Positions 8,543-18,695 are shown, counted from the first letter of the stretch. The stretch is DNA of 64,000 bases from Salinimonas chungwhensis DSM 16280 (GCF_000378185.1 NZ_KB899377.1:186001-250000); one strand, 5' to 3'. The notes: a model not told the origin generated them from the sequence alone. Made by a program: numbers and translations.

Positions 8543-10096
8543 TTAATCTTCCCGCGTTACCCGCAGTACTTCTTCCAGTGAGGTCATGCCAGCCAGCACT
8601 TTGCGACACCCGTCCTCACGAATACTGGGTGTACTCTTGCGAACATACCTTTCAATGATTTGTTCGCCTTTACCTTCGTGCATCATGTCGCGAATTTTTT
8701 CGTCGATGATCAGCAATTCATGAATGCCGGTTCGGCCACGATAGCCGGTCTGATTGCAGGCAGCACAGCCTTTGGGCGCATAAATATCCGGATAGGATGC
8801 AAGGTCTGCTACGCCTAACACTTCGGCTTCCTGCGAGCTGGGCTGGTGGGGCGCTTTACATTCTGGGCACAGGGTGCGCACAAGACGCTGAGAAAGCACT
8901 GCCAACAGGCTCGATGAAAGCAAAAATGGCTCTATGCCCATATCTTCTAAACGGGTGATGGCGCCAGCTGCTGTATTTGTGTGTAGAGTAGATAGCACAA
9001 GGTGGCCGGTTAAACTGGCCTGTACGCCAATCTGCGCAGTCTCAGCATCACGGATTTCACCCACCATGACCACATCCGGATCCTGGCGCAAAATGGCTCT
9101 TAATCCTCGCGCAAAGGTCATATCCACCCGAGGGTTGACCTGGGTTTGCCCGATGCCGAGCAAATCAAATTCAATGGGGTCTTCGACCGTCAGAATGTTG
9201 CGATCTTTACTGTTGATCTCTGATAGACCTGCATACAGCGTAGTACTTTTCCCTGAACCGGTGGGACCAGTCACCAGGATGATTCCGTGGGGTTTGCGAA
9301 TAAGTTGGTCAAACTTATCCCGGTTTGCTTTTGTCATACCCAGGTCAGTGAGATTTAACCGGGCATTATTTTTGTCCAGCAAACGAAGTACAACCCGCTC
9401 CCCGTGGCTGGAAGGCATAGTGGATACTCGCACATCCACTGCGCGACCGGCAATACGCAAGGTTATACGGCCATCCTGAGGGACGCGTTTTTCGGCGATA
9501 TCCAGCTTAGCCATGACTTTAATCCGTGAGACCAGCATGGAAGAAAGCTTGCGGTTGGGTCGCAGAATTTCCCGCAGTACGCCATCGACGCGAAACCGAA
9601 CAATAAGCTGATTCTCGAAAGTTTCAATATGAATATCCGAAGCACCTTCTTTAATGGCTTCGCCGAGCATGGCGTTAATCAGTTTGATGATGGGGGCATC
9701 GTCTTCACTGTCCAGCAGATCTTCGGTATCTGGCAGCTCATCGGCCAGCGCGAACAGGTCACTTTCGTTACCCAGATCTTCCATTAACTGCTTGGCTGCC
9801 GATGAATCCCGTTGGAATGCCTGCGTTAGCAGACGGTCAAATTTTTCATCGTCAATTTCGGTCAGCGTGAATGGCTCACCATAAAAGCGACGTACTTCGG
9901 CAAACACCGTAAACGGTGACTCAACCGTGTAGTAAAGTACCGCCGGGTCACTGTTTGTTTCCAGCAATACCTTATTCCGTTTGGCAAAGCCAAAGCTCAG
10001 CTGCCGGGGATCGGCATGATGTTCATCTTCGGCTTCCAGGGCATCTTCCTGAGCCAGCATGGCAGCTTGCTGGAGTTGTTCTTCCTGATCAGCCAT
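8543..10096 (-). CDS. gspE: Type II secretion ATPase GspE
   Basis: A 517-residue cytoplasmic AAA-like ATPase powering secretion. The Walker A motif [13 protein letters not shown] lies near residue 275. It is followed by the Asp box ([11 protein letters not shown]), Walker B ([12 protein letters not shown]) and His box ([12 protein letters not shown]). The tetracysteine zinc motif typical of GspE is present (CPEC...CAAC). The N-terminus is acidic and rich in Glu. Its ATG shares one base with the gspD stop. Confidence 0.97.
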   Translation of the reverse strand: MADQEEQLQQAAMLAQEDALEAEDEHHADPRQLSFGFAKRNKVLLETNSDPAVLYYTVESPFTVFAEVRRFYGEPFTLTEIDDEKFDRLLTQAFQRDSSAAKQLMEDLGNESDLFALADELPDTEDLLDSEDDAPIIKLINAMLGEAIKEGASDIHIETFENQLIVRFRVDGVLREILRPNRKLSSMLVSRIKVMAKLDIAEKRVPQDGRITLRIAGRAVDVRVSTMPSSHGERVVLRLLDKNNARLNLTDLGMTKANRDKFDQLIRKPHGIILVTGPTGSGKSTTLYAGLSEINSKDRNILTVEDPIEFDLLGIGQTQVNPRVDMTFARGLRAILRQDPDVVMVGEIRDAETAQIGVQASLTGHLVLSTLHTNTAAGAITRLEDMGIEPFLLSSSLLAVLSQRLVRTLCPECKAPHQPSSQEAEVLGVADLASYPDIYAPKGCAACNQTGYRGRTGIHELLIIDEKIRDMMHEGKGEQIIERYVRKSTPSIREDGCRKVLAGMTSLEEVLRVTRED

Positions 10097-12147
10097 CAGT
10101 CGTTCGCATCCTGCTTGTTTTTCTCAAGAATATATTCTTCAAACGACGGCGGCAGGGTCAGCGCATCGTCCCACTCTGGCATGGTGGGTTGCTCATTTGC
10201 ATCCAGGAAGGTTTCGCCCTTTTGCTGGTGACGAATTTGCTGCGCCCGGATGAAATTGTATTTGCGGTGACTGATCTCATTCATGGTCACCCCGTCCCGA
10301 ACAATTTTAGGCCGTAAAAAGACCATAAGGTTGCGTTTGCGCTTGCTGGTGGAGGTTGTTTTAAACAAATGCCCCAGAATAGGAATATCACCCAACAGCG
10401 GCACCTTGGAGACACTTTCCTGCACATCTTCGTCAATCAGGCCACCCAGTACGATGGTCCCGCCGTCATCCACTATCACCGTGGTTTTAATCTGACGTTT
10501 GTTAATGGAAATATCTACTGACGTGGCACCGCTGACGCTGGAGACTTCCTGCTCTATGGTCAGTTGCACCGCATCACCTTCATTTATTTGCGGGGTGACT
10601 TTCAGTTTAATACCCACTTCCTGACGCTCAACCGTCTGGAACGGATTGGAGTTATTGTCGCCGGTGGTGGTGCCGGTAAGAATCGGCACTTCCTGACCGA
10701 CAATGAAAAAGGCTTCTTCATTATCCATAGTCGTTAAGTGGGGCGTTGCCAATACATTAGAGTTTGTGTCGTTGCTAACCGCCTGAACCACTGCGCCCCA
10801 GCCATCATCAATAATACCGGCAATAAGGCCATTCGCCCCGCCGAGCAAGTTGGCCAGCGGTGTCAGGTTACCTTCAACTGTGCGCTCGCGCGTGACTACC
10901 TGGCCTTCTTCGGTGACAAATGACTCATCCACCGAGCGATCTTCTGCCTGTCGTAACGCAACACCCAGCGAGCCAACCGGTACAACACCATTGGTAAACT
11001 GCGTGCCGCCGCCCTGTTCAGACACCCATTGCACACCCAGCATGGTACCGTCGCCCTCGAATACTTCGACAATAATCGCTTCAACCTGAACCTGGGCGCG
11101 ACGTACGTCAAGCTGGCGGATAACCGCCTCAAGCGACTGCATCATATCCGGTTCAGCGGTAATGACCACCGCATTTGAATCCTCATGGGCATCAATGGAA
11201 ATCTCACGGTTGGTACTCGCCGGACGCCGGGCTGCATTATTACCGCCACTGTTTCCTTCGGCCTGGATGCTGGCGGATACGCCCTGTAACACTTTCACCA
11301 AATCTTCCGCTTTGGCGTAATTTAAAAAGATAACACGTGTGTTGCCGTTAGACTCAAGCTCCTGATCCATGCGCTTGATAAGATTTACAATACGCTGGCG
11401 GGCTTTTTCTTCGCCGCTGACAATGACCGAGTTTGTTCGATCATCAGCCACAGCCCGGGGCGCTGCTTTGCTGTTACCGGCTGTATTGCCCTGAGAATTA
11501 TTAATGCTTTCGATAATGCGCACCATCTCCGAGGCTGATGCATAGCGCAATTTAACAATCTCGACTTCTTCGTCACCAGCCTTATCGACCCGCTCGATAA
11601 TTTCCACCAACCGGTTTACCACTGCGGCTCGCCCGGTAAGCATCATAACGTTAGAGGGATCATGGCTGACCACATTCCCACCGCCGGCCTGATCGTTCAG
11701 TTGGCGCAAAATCGGTGCTAGCTCTCGGACAGGTACATTGTAAACAGGTACTACGCGGGTAATCATTTCGTCACCGTCACGCAACGCGCCTTCCACAACA
11801 GGAATATTTGACGTTTTTGCATCCTTGGAGCGAATTACTTTTAAAACGCCGTTGGGCATCTCTACCACGGCAAAATCGTATACCTGAAGCACGTTCAGGA
11901 AAAACTGGTAATATTGCTCCTCATCCAGCATGTCGTAGCTGCGCACGCTGATTTTTCCGCGTACGTTGGGGTCAACGATAATAGTTTTTTGCAGATTTTT
12001 ACCGACAATATTAATAAATTCATTAATATCGGTATCTTTAAAATTCGGCATATACTCTGCAGCGGTGACAGAAACGCTGATACTTAGCAATGCAGCAAAG
12101 AATGCAACAGTAAGTTTGGATAGCAAAGTACGACTGGCTCGCCTCAT
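10096..12147 (-). CDS. gspD: Type II secretion outer-membrane secretin GspD
   Basis: A 683-residue secretin with a cleavable signal peptide (SVSVTAA before [10 protein letters not shown]). The N0 domain and N1-N3 repeats ([20 protein letters not shown] and similar) are followed by the C-terminal secretin barrel with [15 protein letters not shown], the family signature. It forms the outer-membrane channel through which folded exoproteins leave. It follows gspC after 18 bases. No GspS pilotin gene is visible nearby. Confidence 0.97.
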   Translation of the reverse strand: MRRASRTLLSKLTVAFFAALLSISVSVTAAEYMPNFKDTDINEFINIVGKNLQKTIIVDPNVRGKISVRSYDMLDEEQYYQFFLNVLQVYDFAVVEMPNGVLKVIRSKDAKTSNIPVVEGALRDGDEMITRVVPVYNVPVRELAPILRQLNDQAGGGNVVSHDPSNVMMLTGRAAVVNRLVEIIERVDKAGDEEVEIVKLRYASASEMVRIIESINNSQGNTAGNSKAAPRAVADDRTNSVIVSGEEKARQRIVNLIKRMDQELESNGNTRVIFLNYAKAEDLVKVLQGVSASIQAEGNSGGNNAARRPASTNREISIDAHEDSNAVVITAEPDMMQSLEAVIRQLDVRRAQVQVEAIIVEVFEGDGTMLGVQWVSEQGGGTQFTNGVVPVGSLGVALRQAEDRSVDESFVTEEGQVVTRERTVEGNLTPLANLLGGANGLIAGIIDDGWGAVVQAVSNDTNSNVLATPHLTTMDNEEAFFIVGQEVPILTGTTTGDNNSNPFQTVERQEVGIKLKVTPQINEGDAVQLTIEQEVSSVSGATSVDISINKRQIKTTVIVDDGGTIVLGGLIDEDVQESVSKVPLLGDIPILGHLFKTTSTSKRKRNLMVFLRPKIVRDGVTMNEISHRKYNFIRAQQIRHQQKGETFLDANEQPTMPEWDDALTLPPSFEEYILEKNKQDAND

Positions 12148-12165
12148 AATTCTTATATTCCTGTA

Positions 12166-13098
12166 TTATTCTGCACCGGTTTCTGGCATATCCAGATAAA
12201 CCGTTAAATATTCGCCGCCTCTGTCCAGGGTTAGCTCAATGGATTGGGCGCTACGTAATTCATTCATTGCTGTCATGGTTTGCTGAGAATCAGTCAAATC
12301 ATACCCATTAATCTGCACGATAACATCGCCACTTTGTAACCCGGCAGTTTGAAATAACGATGGGTTTTTACCTGGCTGGACCTGATAGCCAACCAACATA
12401 CCATCTTCACTTTTGGGCGATATAGAGATGAAGTCGGTAAAACTGGCTGGCTCCTCGCGTAACGCGGCTGTGGCTTCAATTGCATCCCGGTCCAGGCTGG
12501 CCTGACGCGCGGGGGGCGGATTGCTGGGTGTTAGTGCGCGCGCCCGCTCGCGTTCGCGGCGTTTATTCGCTTGCTCATACTCTAACCCGTCCAGCATTAA
12601 TGTCTCGTTACGGTTGCCGTTTTTAATGATTACTCTGTCGCGCTGCACCTGATGCAAAGTAACATTGGTGCCTTCTATTTTCTCACCCAGACCGTATACC
12701 ATCTGCGTGCCTTTATTTTCGATAATCGCAGCGGCCTCTTCTACAATAGAACTGGCAACTACACCGGTAAGAGTGAGATTTAGTGAGGTTTGCGGCGCAT
12801 CTGTCACCTGCTCGGCAGGAGCTTCTGCAACCTCTGTCACTTCACCGAATAAATTTAACTGTTGTAATTGGTCTACATTGACCCCACTTTGCGGCGAAGA
12901 GGTTGTCGTCGAACCTGCAATACCAGTATAAGCAGGTGGTGTTGGTTGCGCAGGTTCTGGCCACAGTTGCCAGAATAACCGGGCCGCGAAGGCAAGCAGG
13001 TAAAGGCTTAACAGCACAACGATCACCAGGCGCAGCGCGGTTTGATGGCGCATTAAGCCTGTGGTCAGGGTTTGGTGATTGAATTTATTGAATGTCAT
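12166..13098 (-). CDS. gspC: Type II secretion inner-membrane coupling protein GspC
   Basis: The first gene of the gsp operon, 310 residues. A single membrane helix (ALRLVIVVLLSLYLLAFAA) is followed by a proline-rich linker, the homology region that contacts GspD (NLFGEVTE...LTGVVAS), and a C-terminal PDZ domain (GLQSGDVIVQINGYDLTD). GspC couples the inner-membrane platform to the secretin and takes part in substrate choice. The promoter must lie in the 122 bases shared with divergent hslR. No gspA or gspB lies nearby. Confidence 0.94.
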   Translation of the reverse strand: MTFNKFNHQTLTTGLMRHQTALRLVIVVLLSLYLLAFAARLFWQLWPEPAQPTPPAYTGIAGSTTTSSPQSGVNVDQLQQLNLFGEVTEVAEAPAEQVTDAPQTSLNLTLTGVVASSIVEEAAAIIENKGTQMVYGLGEKIEGTNVTLHQVQRDRVIIKNGNRNETLMLDGLEYEQANKRRERERARALTPSNPPPARQASLDRDAIEATAALREEPASFTDFISISPKSEDGMLVGYQVQPGKNPSLFQTAGLQSGDVIVQINGYDLTDSQQTMTAMNELRSAQSIELTLDRGGEYLTVYLDMPETGAE

Positions 13099-13220
13099 GC
13101 TGTCAACGAGGTACTGCTTTTATTAGTTAAAATTTGGTAAACCGGGCGTTAGCTAATCCATCATAGCTTAGTCAGCGTGGGCGCCACAACACTAAAACGA
13201 AAGAGTGACAAAAATATTAC

Positions 13221-13625
13221 ATGAGCCAATCAAAACAAGCCAAATCAACCGAAAAAGTCAGACTGGACAAGTGGCTTTGGGCTGCGCGGTTCTTTAAAAC
13301 CCGCGCCCTGGCAAGAGACATGGTCCAGTCCGGAAAAGTTCAGTATAACGGCCAGCGGGCCAAACCCGGCCGACCGGTAGAGATTGGCGCAATGATTACC
13401 CTTCCCGCAGGCTGGGACCACAAAGAAGTAGAAGTGCTCGACCTTTGTGAGAAACGGCAGAGTGCATCGCTGGCCCAGGCGCTTTACAGCGAAACCCAGG
13501 CCAGTGTTGATAAGCGTGAGGAAAATCAGCGGGCTCGTCAACTCAGTGCGTTTCACAGTCCCAAACCCGACGGCCGCCCCGACAAAAAACAGCGGCGCGA
13601 AATAATTAAACTTAAACACAGTTAG
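13221..13625 (+). CDS. hslR: Heat-shock protein 15, ribosome rescue factor HslR
   Basis: A 134-residue protein with an S4 RNA-binding domain at the N-terminus (VRLDKWLWAARFFKTRALA) and a very basic C-terminal tail (PDKKQRREIIKLKHS). Hsp15 binds stalled 50S subunits that still carry nascent peptidyl-tRNA after heat stress. It sits directly before hslO, a usual pairing in gammaproteobacteria, and diverges from gspC. Length matches the Escherichia coli protein closely. Confidence 0.95.
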   Translation: MSQSKQAKSTEKVRLDKWLWAARFFKTRALARDMVQSGKVQYNGQRAKPGRPVEIGAMITLPAGWDHKEVEVLDLCEKRQSASLAQALYSETQASVDKREENQRARQLSAFHSPKPDGRPDKKQRREIIKLKHS

Positions 13626-13651
13626 TGTTTTCCCGGCAGGAAACCCATTTT

Positions 13652-14554
13652 ATGAACCATTATGATCAGTTACACAGATTTTTAATTGACGATGCCAATG
13701 TACGTGGCGAGATCGCTCGTCTGGATGATAGTTTGCAGCATATTGTGCATAGCTATGAGTATCCGGTACAGATTCAAAAATTGCTTGGTGAAATGGCTGC
13801 AGCTACCTGTCTGCTCACCGCAATATTAAAATTTAAAGGTGAAATCGGGCTGCAGATACAAGGCGGCGGCGCGGTAAAATATGCTGTTGTTAATGCTACC
13901 GATGAGTACACGTTACGCGGCGTAGCGCGCTGGGATGAAGAATTGGCCTCCTTGCCTGAACGGTTCGAGGATTTGATGGAGAAAGGCGTACTGGTGATTA
14001 CCATCACTCCTGAAGGTGGCGAGCGATACCAGGGCGTAGTGGCTCTGGATAAGCCTACGCTGGCTGAGTGCATTGAAAATTATTTCGCCCAGTCAGAGCA
14101 GCTGGCGACTCAGGTGAAGCTGTATACCGATTTAAGCGATCCTGAGCGGGTGAAAGCCGCCGGTATGCTGCTTCAGGTTATGCCAACCCAGGCTGAAAAC
14201 ACCAACGTGGCGCAGGATACCGGCTTTGAGCATCTGAGCACGCTGGCCGAGACCTTAACCAGTGAAGAGGTGTTCGGCCTGGCGGTTGAAGATGTTCTGT
14301 ATCGGCTGTATCACCAGCAGAAGGTTGAACTGTTTGAGCCGCAATCCATCACGTTCGCCTGTAGTTGTTCGCGCAGCCGAAGTGCCGAAGCACTTCGCAA
14401 TGTGGAAAAAGCGGAATTACTGCAAATCATCGAAGAAGAAGGCGCGGTGCAGATGAATTGCCAGTATTGTCATACCGAATATCGCTTCGATACGATAGAT
14501 GTAGAAGCTATCCATGCCGGGCACTTCGACAGCGCGCCGGATAATCCTCAATAA
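13652..14554 (+). CDS. hslO: Redox-regulated chaperone Hsp33
   Basis: A 300-residue Hsp33. The C-terminal zinc switch has all four cysteines, C237-S-C239 and C270-Q-Y-C273; oxidation releases zinc and activates holdase activity. The start at 13652 (MNHYDQLHRF) is preceded by AGGAAA and matches the family. An in-frame ATG-like start at 13625 would add nine residues and overlap the hslR stop. It forms an operon with hslR and is followed by a hairpin at 14566-14598. Confidence 0.96.
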   Translation: MNHYDQLHRFLIDDANVRGEIARLDDSLQHIVHSYEYPVQIQKLLGEMAAATCLLTAILKFKGEIGLQIQGGGAVKYAVVNATDEYTLRGVARWDEELASLPERFEDLMEKGVLVITITPEGGERYQGVVALDKPTLAECIENYFAQSEQLATQVKLYTDLSDPERVKAAGMLLQVMPTQAENTNVAQDTGFEHLSTLAETLTSEEVFGLAVEDVLYRLYHQQKVELFEPQSITFACSCSRSRSAEALRNVEKAELLQIIEEEGAVQMNCQYCHTEYRFDTIDVEAIHAGHFDSAPDNPQ

Positions 14555-14565
14555 CGGTTTGCTAA

Positions 14566-14608
14566 ACGACGCCAACAGATTCGTACTACTGGCGTCGTGC
14601 TGCCTTTT
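14566..14608 (+). terminator. Probable terminator after hslO
   Basis: A nine-base inverted repeat (ACGACGCCA at 14566-14574, TGGCGTCGT at 14590-14598) stands between convergent hslO and the DUF4105 gene. A CTTTTTA tract follows a few bases later on the plus strand, so it fits the end of hslO better than the other gene. Confidence 0.55.
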
Positions 14609-14619
14609 TATGTAAAGAT

Positions 14620-16452
14620 TTAAAACCTGTGACGCAGATTTAGTGTTAAAAACGACGCGTCGCGATCAGAAATGAGTCGTGACCAGAATGCATTCACTGA
14701 CCATGATTTGCTGATAAAGTGTGTTACAGAGGTATTAATGCGACCCACGCTGCTGCCATCATATTTGTTTAAACCCCACGCAGCCTCAATGTGAACTTTT
14801 ATATTGTTACGCAGGTAAACATATCCCCCCGTGCGCGGCTCCAAATAAGCCTGTACCCGGTGGTTATCAGCACTTATGCCTACGCCATTTTCAATATACA
14901 CCCCGCCATGAGCTATAGGAAAGGTAAAACCTCCTGACATCTCAGCTTGTGCAACCAGTTTGCGTTGCAGATGATTATCAAAGACACGATTAAGACCTAC
15001 CTGAAGCCCGGTAGAGATATCTCCATACACCGCATTAAAAGGAACTCTGGACGTCATGCTGTAAAGCATCAGCTTATCCAGATGCAATGTCGTGTTGCTG
15101 GGGGTGTAGCGGATCTTAATATCCGCCAGAGAAAGCGCAGTCTCGCCAGAATAGTTACGGTGGTCAGAATTAATATCACTGGCCACGGGAAAATAACGAA
15201 ATGTCAGGGACTGGTTTTCATGGATATCTTCGACGCCTATCGCCAGCATCGATTCTTCACTTGTGTTAACCGGATTTTTATAGTTGCTGACATCCAGGGC
15301 CATTCCGGCAAACATTGCTTGTCCGGGTTGAAGGCGCTGAATATTGGCGTGGTGCCGCTTTTCACCAATGAGATTTCTCTGGCGAAGCATTATATTAACG
15401 CTTTGGGCAAACTCGTAACGAAGAAAGCTCTGAGAGTCGCGAGTGAAATTCAGTGCGGGACTGCCTTCCTTGCTCAACTGACGGACAATCTTTTGTGCGC
15501 TGTCAGCCGAAAGCGACTGGGCAAGAGATTGCGCTTTCCACTTATGGGAGGGCAGAAGCTGTGTTTGTGCGACAAGATCATTTTTCAGGGCGAAGCGGAC
15601 CACATCTGACGGCGTTACAATAGTATCCATTTGCGCGAGGGTGGGGGGGCGCGCCAGAGTTAGCAAAAGTCGGGTTACGGTGGCACAGTTATAAGAATGA
15701 AAAAAGTAGTCAGGATTAAACTGACCCAACTCCCAAATCATGCCCGCGATAAGTGACTTCTCCGTTGCGCTTAGATCCAGCTTGTACTCCCATACGTTGC
15801 GCTGCTCGGTCTGTCGGTAATGTTGCTGGAAAGGCGCGTAGGGGGCCACTTGAAAAACACCTGGCTTGCCCTGCACAAGCGTGTCGTACAGCAATACAGG
15901 AATATTCAGTGAATCCAGTTCGGTGAAAAATGTAATACCATGCTGAACCTCTGTGCCTTCGGTATTAGCGCCATCAAATCGCAACATAATATGGCCCATC
16001 ATTGAGCTTGCTGATGTCACGTTTTCTGCGGCGAAGACAAGGTAAGCTTCATCAGTGGGAACACTGTTGCGAAAAGAACGATAATCGCTGCACTTTGCAA
16101 AGTTCAGAGTATCTTTTGCCAAGCCGAGTGTTATCTCAATAAACCGCTTTCTGGCAGGATATTGACAGGCTTTCTGAGGCGCCTCAAAAATCAGGTTTAC
16201 TGTGGCGGTCAGCTCAGCGCTCGCTGACACCGGATGAACTAAATACCCAGTATAGTTGGGATTTATCGCAACGCCTTGTTTTAGCTGTAATAATGCTTGC
16301 CATAAAGGCGTGTTTGCAGCGTTATGGTAAGCAAGTTGATGATGAATATTATTCCGAGAGGGTGTCGATCCCTCTGATTGGGATGGTAATAAAAACAACA
16401 GGCAAAACAAAAAGGAAGCCAGAGGGCTTCCTTTGCAGCGCAAGATTTTCAT
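14620..16452 (-). CDS. Exported DUF4105 (Lnb N-terminal-like) protein with C-terminal beta-barrel-like region
   Basis: A 610-residue exported protein: an N-terminal hydrophobic signal (FLFCLLFLLPSQSEG), a middle domain of the DUF4105/Lnb N-terminal periplasmic type, and a C-terminal half with alternating strands that ends in a terminal aromatic (LTLNLRHRF), as in outer-membrane barrels. The likely nucleophile lies in FFHSYNCATVTRLLL, with a conserved His in SSMMGHIMLRF. The family is thought to be NlpC/P60-like, but the substrate is unknown. It follows a small lipoprotein gene by seven bases with no clear ribosome binding site, so translation is probably coupled. Confidence 0.78.
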   Translation of the reverse strand: MKILRCKGSPLASFLFCLLFLLPSQSEGSTPSRNNIHHQLAYHNAANTPLWQALLQLKQGVAINPNYTGYLVHPVSASAELTATVNLIFEAPQKACQYPARKRFIEITLGLAKDTLNFAKCSDYRSFRNSVPTDEAYLVFAAENVTSASSMMGHIMLRFDGANTEGTEVQHGITFFTELDSLNIPVLLYDTLVQGKPGVFQVAPYAPFQQHYRQTEQRNVWEYKLDLSATEKSLIAGMIWELGQFNPDYFFHSYNCATVTRLLLTLARPPTLAQMDTIVTPSDVVRFALKNDLVAQTQLLPSHKWKAQSLAQSLSADSAQKIVRQLSKEGSPALNFTRDSQSFLRYEFAQSVNIMLRQRNLIGEKRHHANIQRLQPGQAMFAGMALDVSNYKNPVNTSEESMLAIGVEDIHENQSLTFRYFPVASDINSDHRNYSGETALSLADIKIRYTPSNTTLHLDKLMLYSMTSRVPFNAVYGDISTGLQVGLNRVFDNHLQRKLVAQAEMSGGFTFPIAHGGVYIENGVGISADNHRVQAYLEPRTGGYVYLRNNIKVHIEAAWGLNKYDGSSVGRINTSVTHFISKSWSVNAFWSRLISDRDASFLTLNLRHRF

Positions 16453-16459
16453 GTAAATA

Positions 16460-16819
16460 TTATTTACAGGGAACAGTCACTGATTCCTGATAACGCCACA
16501 TTTTCTCTGTGCCATAATCCGTTGAAGAACCAAATACGCCGCCGCTCAACAAATTAACAAAAAACGCGCCTTCAACTTCTTTGTTCAATGCAACATTTGA
16601 ACAGTTCGCATCCTGCGCCACCAATACTTTATTTTTGTTTTCTTTTGTGACCGTTACCACGCCAGGTACGGTTTGATTTTGGCCATCTACCGCAACAGTG
16701 GTTTGCTGACCATTTGAAGTGGTCACATTCATCTTGTAGGTATCTTCGGTGAGAATAGTAGCACAGCCAGAAGTAAGAACTGCAGTAGCGAGCGCTAGTC
16801 CGATTAGTTTTGTTTTCAT
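16460..16819 (-). CDS. Small lipoprotein
   Basis: A 119-residue protein with a lipoprotein signal peptide: basic start, hydrophobic core and lipobox LTSGC with Cys19 as the lipidated residue. The mature part is small, with two more cysteines (DANCSN and the C-terminal VPCK) that could pair. It precedes the DUF4105 gene by seven bases and probably shares its message, so the two may act together at the outer membrane. The specific family was not recognised. Confidence 0.8.
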   Translation of the reverse strand: MKTKLIGLALATAVLTSGCATILTEDTYKMNVTTSNGQQTTVAVDGQNQTVPGVVTVTKENKNKVLVAQDANCSNVALNKEVEGAFFVNLLSGGVFGSSTDYGTEKMWRYQESVTVPCK

Positions 16820-17007
16820 TTAAAATCCCTTAATAAAATGCTTTAGCCTGAGAAGGCGTCAGTAATATATATTTTTCTTTTTTTAATGCAAACTTTCAAT
16901 TCAACTTTTTTGATCCTTTTTAGTGAGCTTCAGATAGTTCTATCTTCCGACACCAAATTTTAGCCATGGAAGTAAACTTTTTTTAAGGTTTATCTCGTAT
17001 AGTATTT

Positions 17008-17106
17008 AGACGGTGGGCGGTTGCAAAACTTCTTACTGTTATTCCTTCGTTTATCACTTTCTCATGGTGATGAGTTTAGCCCGCTACAGGACGGCGGGCT
17101 TTTTTA
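17008..17106 (+). ncRNA. Candidate small RNA with its own terminator
   Basis: No protein gene lies on the plus strand from the end of hslO to 17719, yet a good plus-strand terminator ends at 17106. About 100 bases upstream there is a -10-like TATAGT (16998-17003) behind a very AT-rich stretch. A matching -35 box is weak. The span between holds a small stem (CTCAT 17061-17065 with ATGAG 17070-17074) before the terminator stem. Start point and existence are inferred; the element could instead be a stray terminator. Confidence 0.35.
17078..17106 (+). terminator. Rho-independent terminator without an upstream plus-strand gene
   Basis: AGCCCGC (17078-17084) pairs with GCGGGCT (17094-17100) and is followed by seven T's on the plus strand. 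On the minus strand, where the VOC gene ends at 17111, there is no U-tract after the stem. The signal therefore serves a plus-strand transcript. Confidence 0.8.
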
Positions 17107-17110
17107 CTTC

Positions 17111-17620
17111 CTATTGATATGCCCCGGCAGAGTACGTTAACTCGTAACTGTGACTGTATATTTCCAGAATATTACCGAACGGGTCTTCCATATAAATCAT
17201 TCTGAACGGTTTTTCTCCCGGGTAGTAGTAACGTGGCTTGGGCATACGGCGCTTGCCGCCAGCGGCTTCGATCTTTTCAGCTAGTCCTTCCACATCAGGG
17301 TCCTGGACACAGAAATGGAAAATGCCGGTTTTCCAGTACTCGAAGTTGTTTTGCGGATTTTGCTGATGTTTAAACTCAAAAATCTCTACCCCGATTCTAT
17401 CGCCTGTAGACAGATGGGTGATACGAAATTTTTCCCATCCGGCACCAAATACATCGGTGCACATCTGGCCAATAGCGCTGTCATCTTCTTCGATGGTGGT
17501 GGGTGGCATAATCAGATACCAGCCCAACACTTCTGTATAAAACTTCACCGCTGCGTCTAAGTCAGGTACCGACAAACCAATATGGGAAAAGGTTCTTGGG
17601 TAAGGCGTTTGTTTGGTCAT
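17111..17620 (-). CDS. VOC superfamily (glyoxalase/dioxygenase-like) protein
   Basis: A 169-residue protein with two beta-alpha-beta-beta-beta units of the vicinal oxygen chelate fold. Candidate metal ligands are His in FSHIGLSV, Glu in GVEIFEF, His in GIFHFCV and Glu in FGNILEIY, the usual H/E/H/E spacing. Such proteins isomerise, open or epimerise substrates on a metal centre; the substrate cannot be read from sequence. It is transcribed divergently from the LysR gene at 17719, which probably controls it. Confidence 0.82.
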   Translation of the reverse strand: MTKQTPYPRTFSHIGLSVPDLDAAVKFYTEVLGWYLIMPPTTIEEDDSAIGQMCTDVFGAGWEKFRITHLSTGDRIGVEIFEFKHQQNPQNNFEYWKTGIFHFCVQDPDVEGLAEKIEAAGGKRRMPKPRYYYPGEKPFRMIYMEDPFGNILEIYSHSYELTYSAGAYQ

Positions 17621-17676
17621 GGTGGTGCTCCGCGTGTTGATTAACTCGAAAGCAAGGTTACGCCTTAGGATATAAA

Positions 17677-17691
17677 ATGATAAATTATCAT
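17677..17691. promoter_or_regulatory. Palindrome between VOC and LysR genes, likely LysR operator
   Basis: ATGATAAATTATCAT is a perfect 15-base palindrome around a central base in the 98-base divergent gap. A related half (TTGATAATTT) lies a few bases further on. LysR regulators commonly bind such AT-rich dyads in divergent promoters. Confidence 0.5.
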
Positions 17692-17718
17692 TAATTCTTG
17701 TTTTGATAATTTTACGTT

Positions 17719-18621
17719 ATGAAATTAAACCCCGCCTGGTTGCTTACTTTCAGGGCTCTGGTAGAAACAGGGCATTTTACCCGGACTGCTGAAAAACGCT
17801 TCATGACTCAGCCTGGCGTAAGTCAGCATATTCAAAAACTTGAGGCGGCCTGCGGCCATGCACTGATTAAACGCCAGGGTAAAAGTTTTACCGTCACACG
17901 GCAGGGCGAGCAGCTGTATGACTATGCCCGGTTGCTTGAAAACAATGAGCAACAACTGCTTAGTGAGTTAGGCGCAGACAACCCCTATCAAGGGACATGC
18001 CGCATTGCCTGTTCAGGTGCCAGCGCAATCCGGTTGTACCAAAGCCTGTTACAACTGCAACAGTGCCATCCCGGACTACGCATGTATTTACAGGCGGCTC
18101 CTTACCAAAGCGTGCTGGCGGCACTTCAGACGGGCGAGGCAGATTTGGGTATCGTTACTGAAAAGCCTGATTCGCTGGCATTCAAGACGCAGAAAATTGG
18201 CCGTGAGGCCATCGCTATAATCGTGCCAGCCGCACGGCCTCAGGGTGCCAGATCGCTGATCAGTTATTTGCAAAGTCTGGGTATGATTCGGCATCCTGAC
18301 AGTGATTACTATATCAGTTTATACCTCAATCGCAGTGATTCTGATGACCTGCGTGCAGTGCCATTTCATACCATAGAAACCCATAGCTTTATTAATCAGA
18401 TCCATGACATCTTGCTGCCGGTGGCGATGGGGCTTGGGTTTACTGTGCTACCGCGCAGCGTGCTTGAAGCCAGTAGATACAAGGATGCGTTAAGCGTGAT
18501 GGGTAATATCCCCCTGATTGAAGAGCCCCTGTATCTGGTATATCGAAGTGACCGCGAGCTGGCGGCGCGGATGCATAATCTCATTCCCGTATTACAGCGC
18601 GAACTGGCAAGCGTGAAATAA
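17719..18621 (+). CDS. LysR-family transcriptional regulator
   Basis: A 300-residue regulator with an N-terminal winged helix-turn-helix (FTRTAEKRFMTQPGVSQHIQKLE, residues about 18-40) and a periplasmic-binding-like effector domain. It is divergent from the VOC gene and probably autoregulates and controls it. The inducer is unknown. Its 3' end converges on the old-yellow-enzyme gene. Confidence 0.9.
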   Translation: MKLNPAWLLTFRALVETGHFTRTAEKRFMTQPGVSQHIQKLEAACGHALIKRQGKSFTVTRQGEQLYDYARLLENNEQQLLSELGADNPYQGTCRIACSGASAIRLYQSLLQLQQCHPGLRMYLQAAPYQSVLAALQTGEADLGIVTEKPDSLAFKTQKIGREAIAIIVPAARPQGARSLISYLQSLGMIRHPDSDYYISLYLNRSDSDDLRAVPFHTIETHSFINQIHDILLPVAMGLGFTVLPRSVLEASRYKDALSVMGNIPLIEEPLYLVYRSDRELAARMHNLIPVLQRELASVK

Positions 18622-18648
18622 AAAAACGCCACCTGTTAAGGTAGCGTT
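18619..18648 (-). terminator. Terminator of the OYE-family gene
   Basis: AACGC-ACCT (18625-18634) pairs with AGGT-GCGTT (18639-18648) around a four-base loop with one internal mismatch. Read on the minus strand the stem is followed by seven U's, so it ends the 18696-19802 gene, 48 bases after its stop. Confidence 0.75.
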
Positions 18649-18695
18649 TAAACCATTTTACATAATGAAAAATGGCGGCTTACGACTAGTATTTG

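Noticed and set aside
8540..8609. Longer GspF start at 8609
   Set aside because: It adds 23 residues inside gspE without family match; the 8540 start fits the domain start and the two-base gap.
14947..15609. 220-residue plus-strand open frame
   Set aside because: Antisense to the DUF4105 gene, which has a signal peptide and family motifs.
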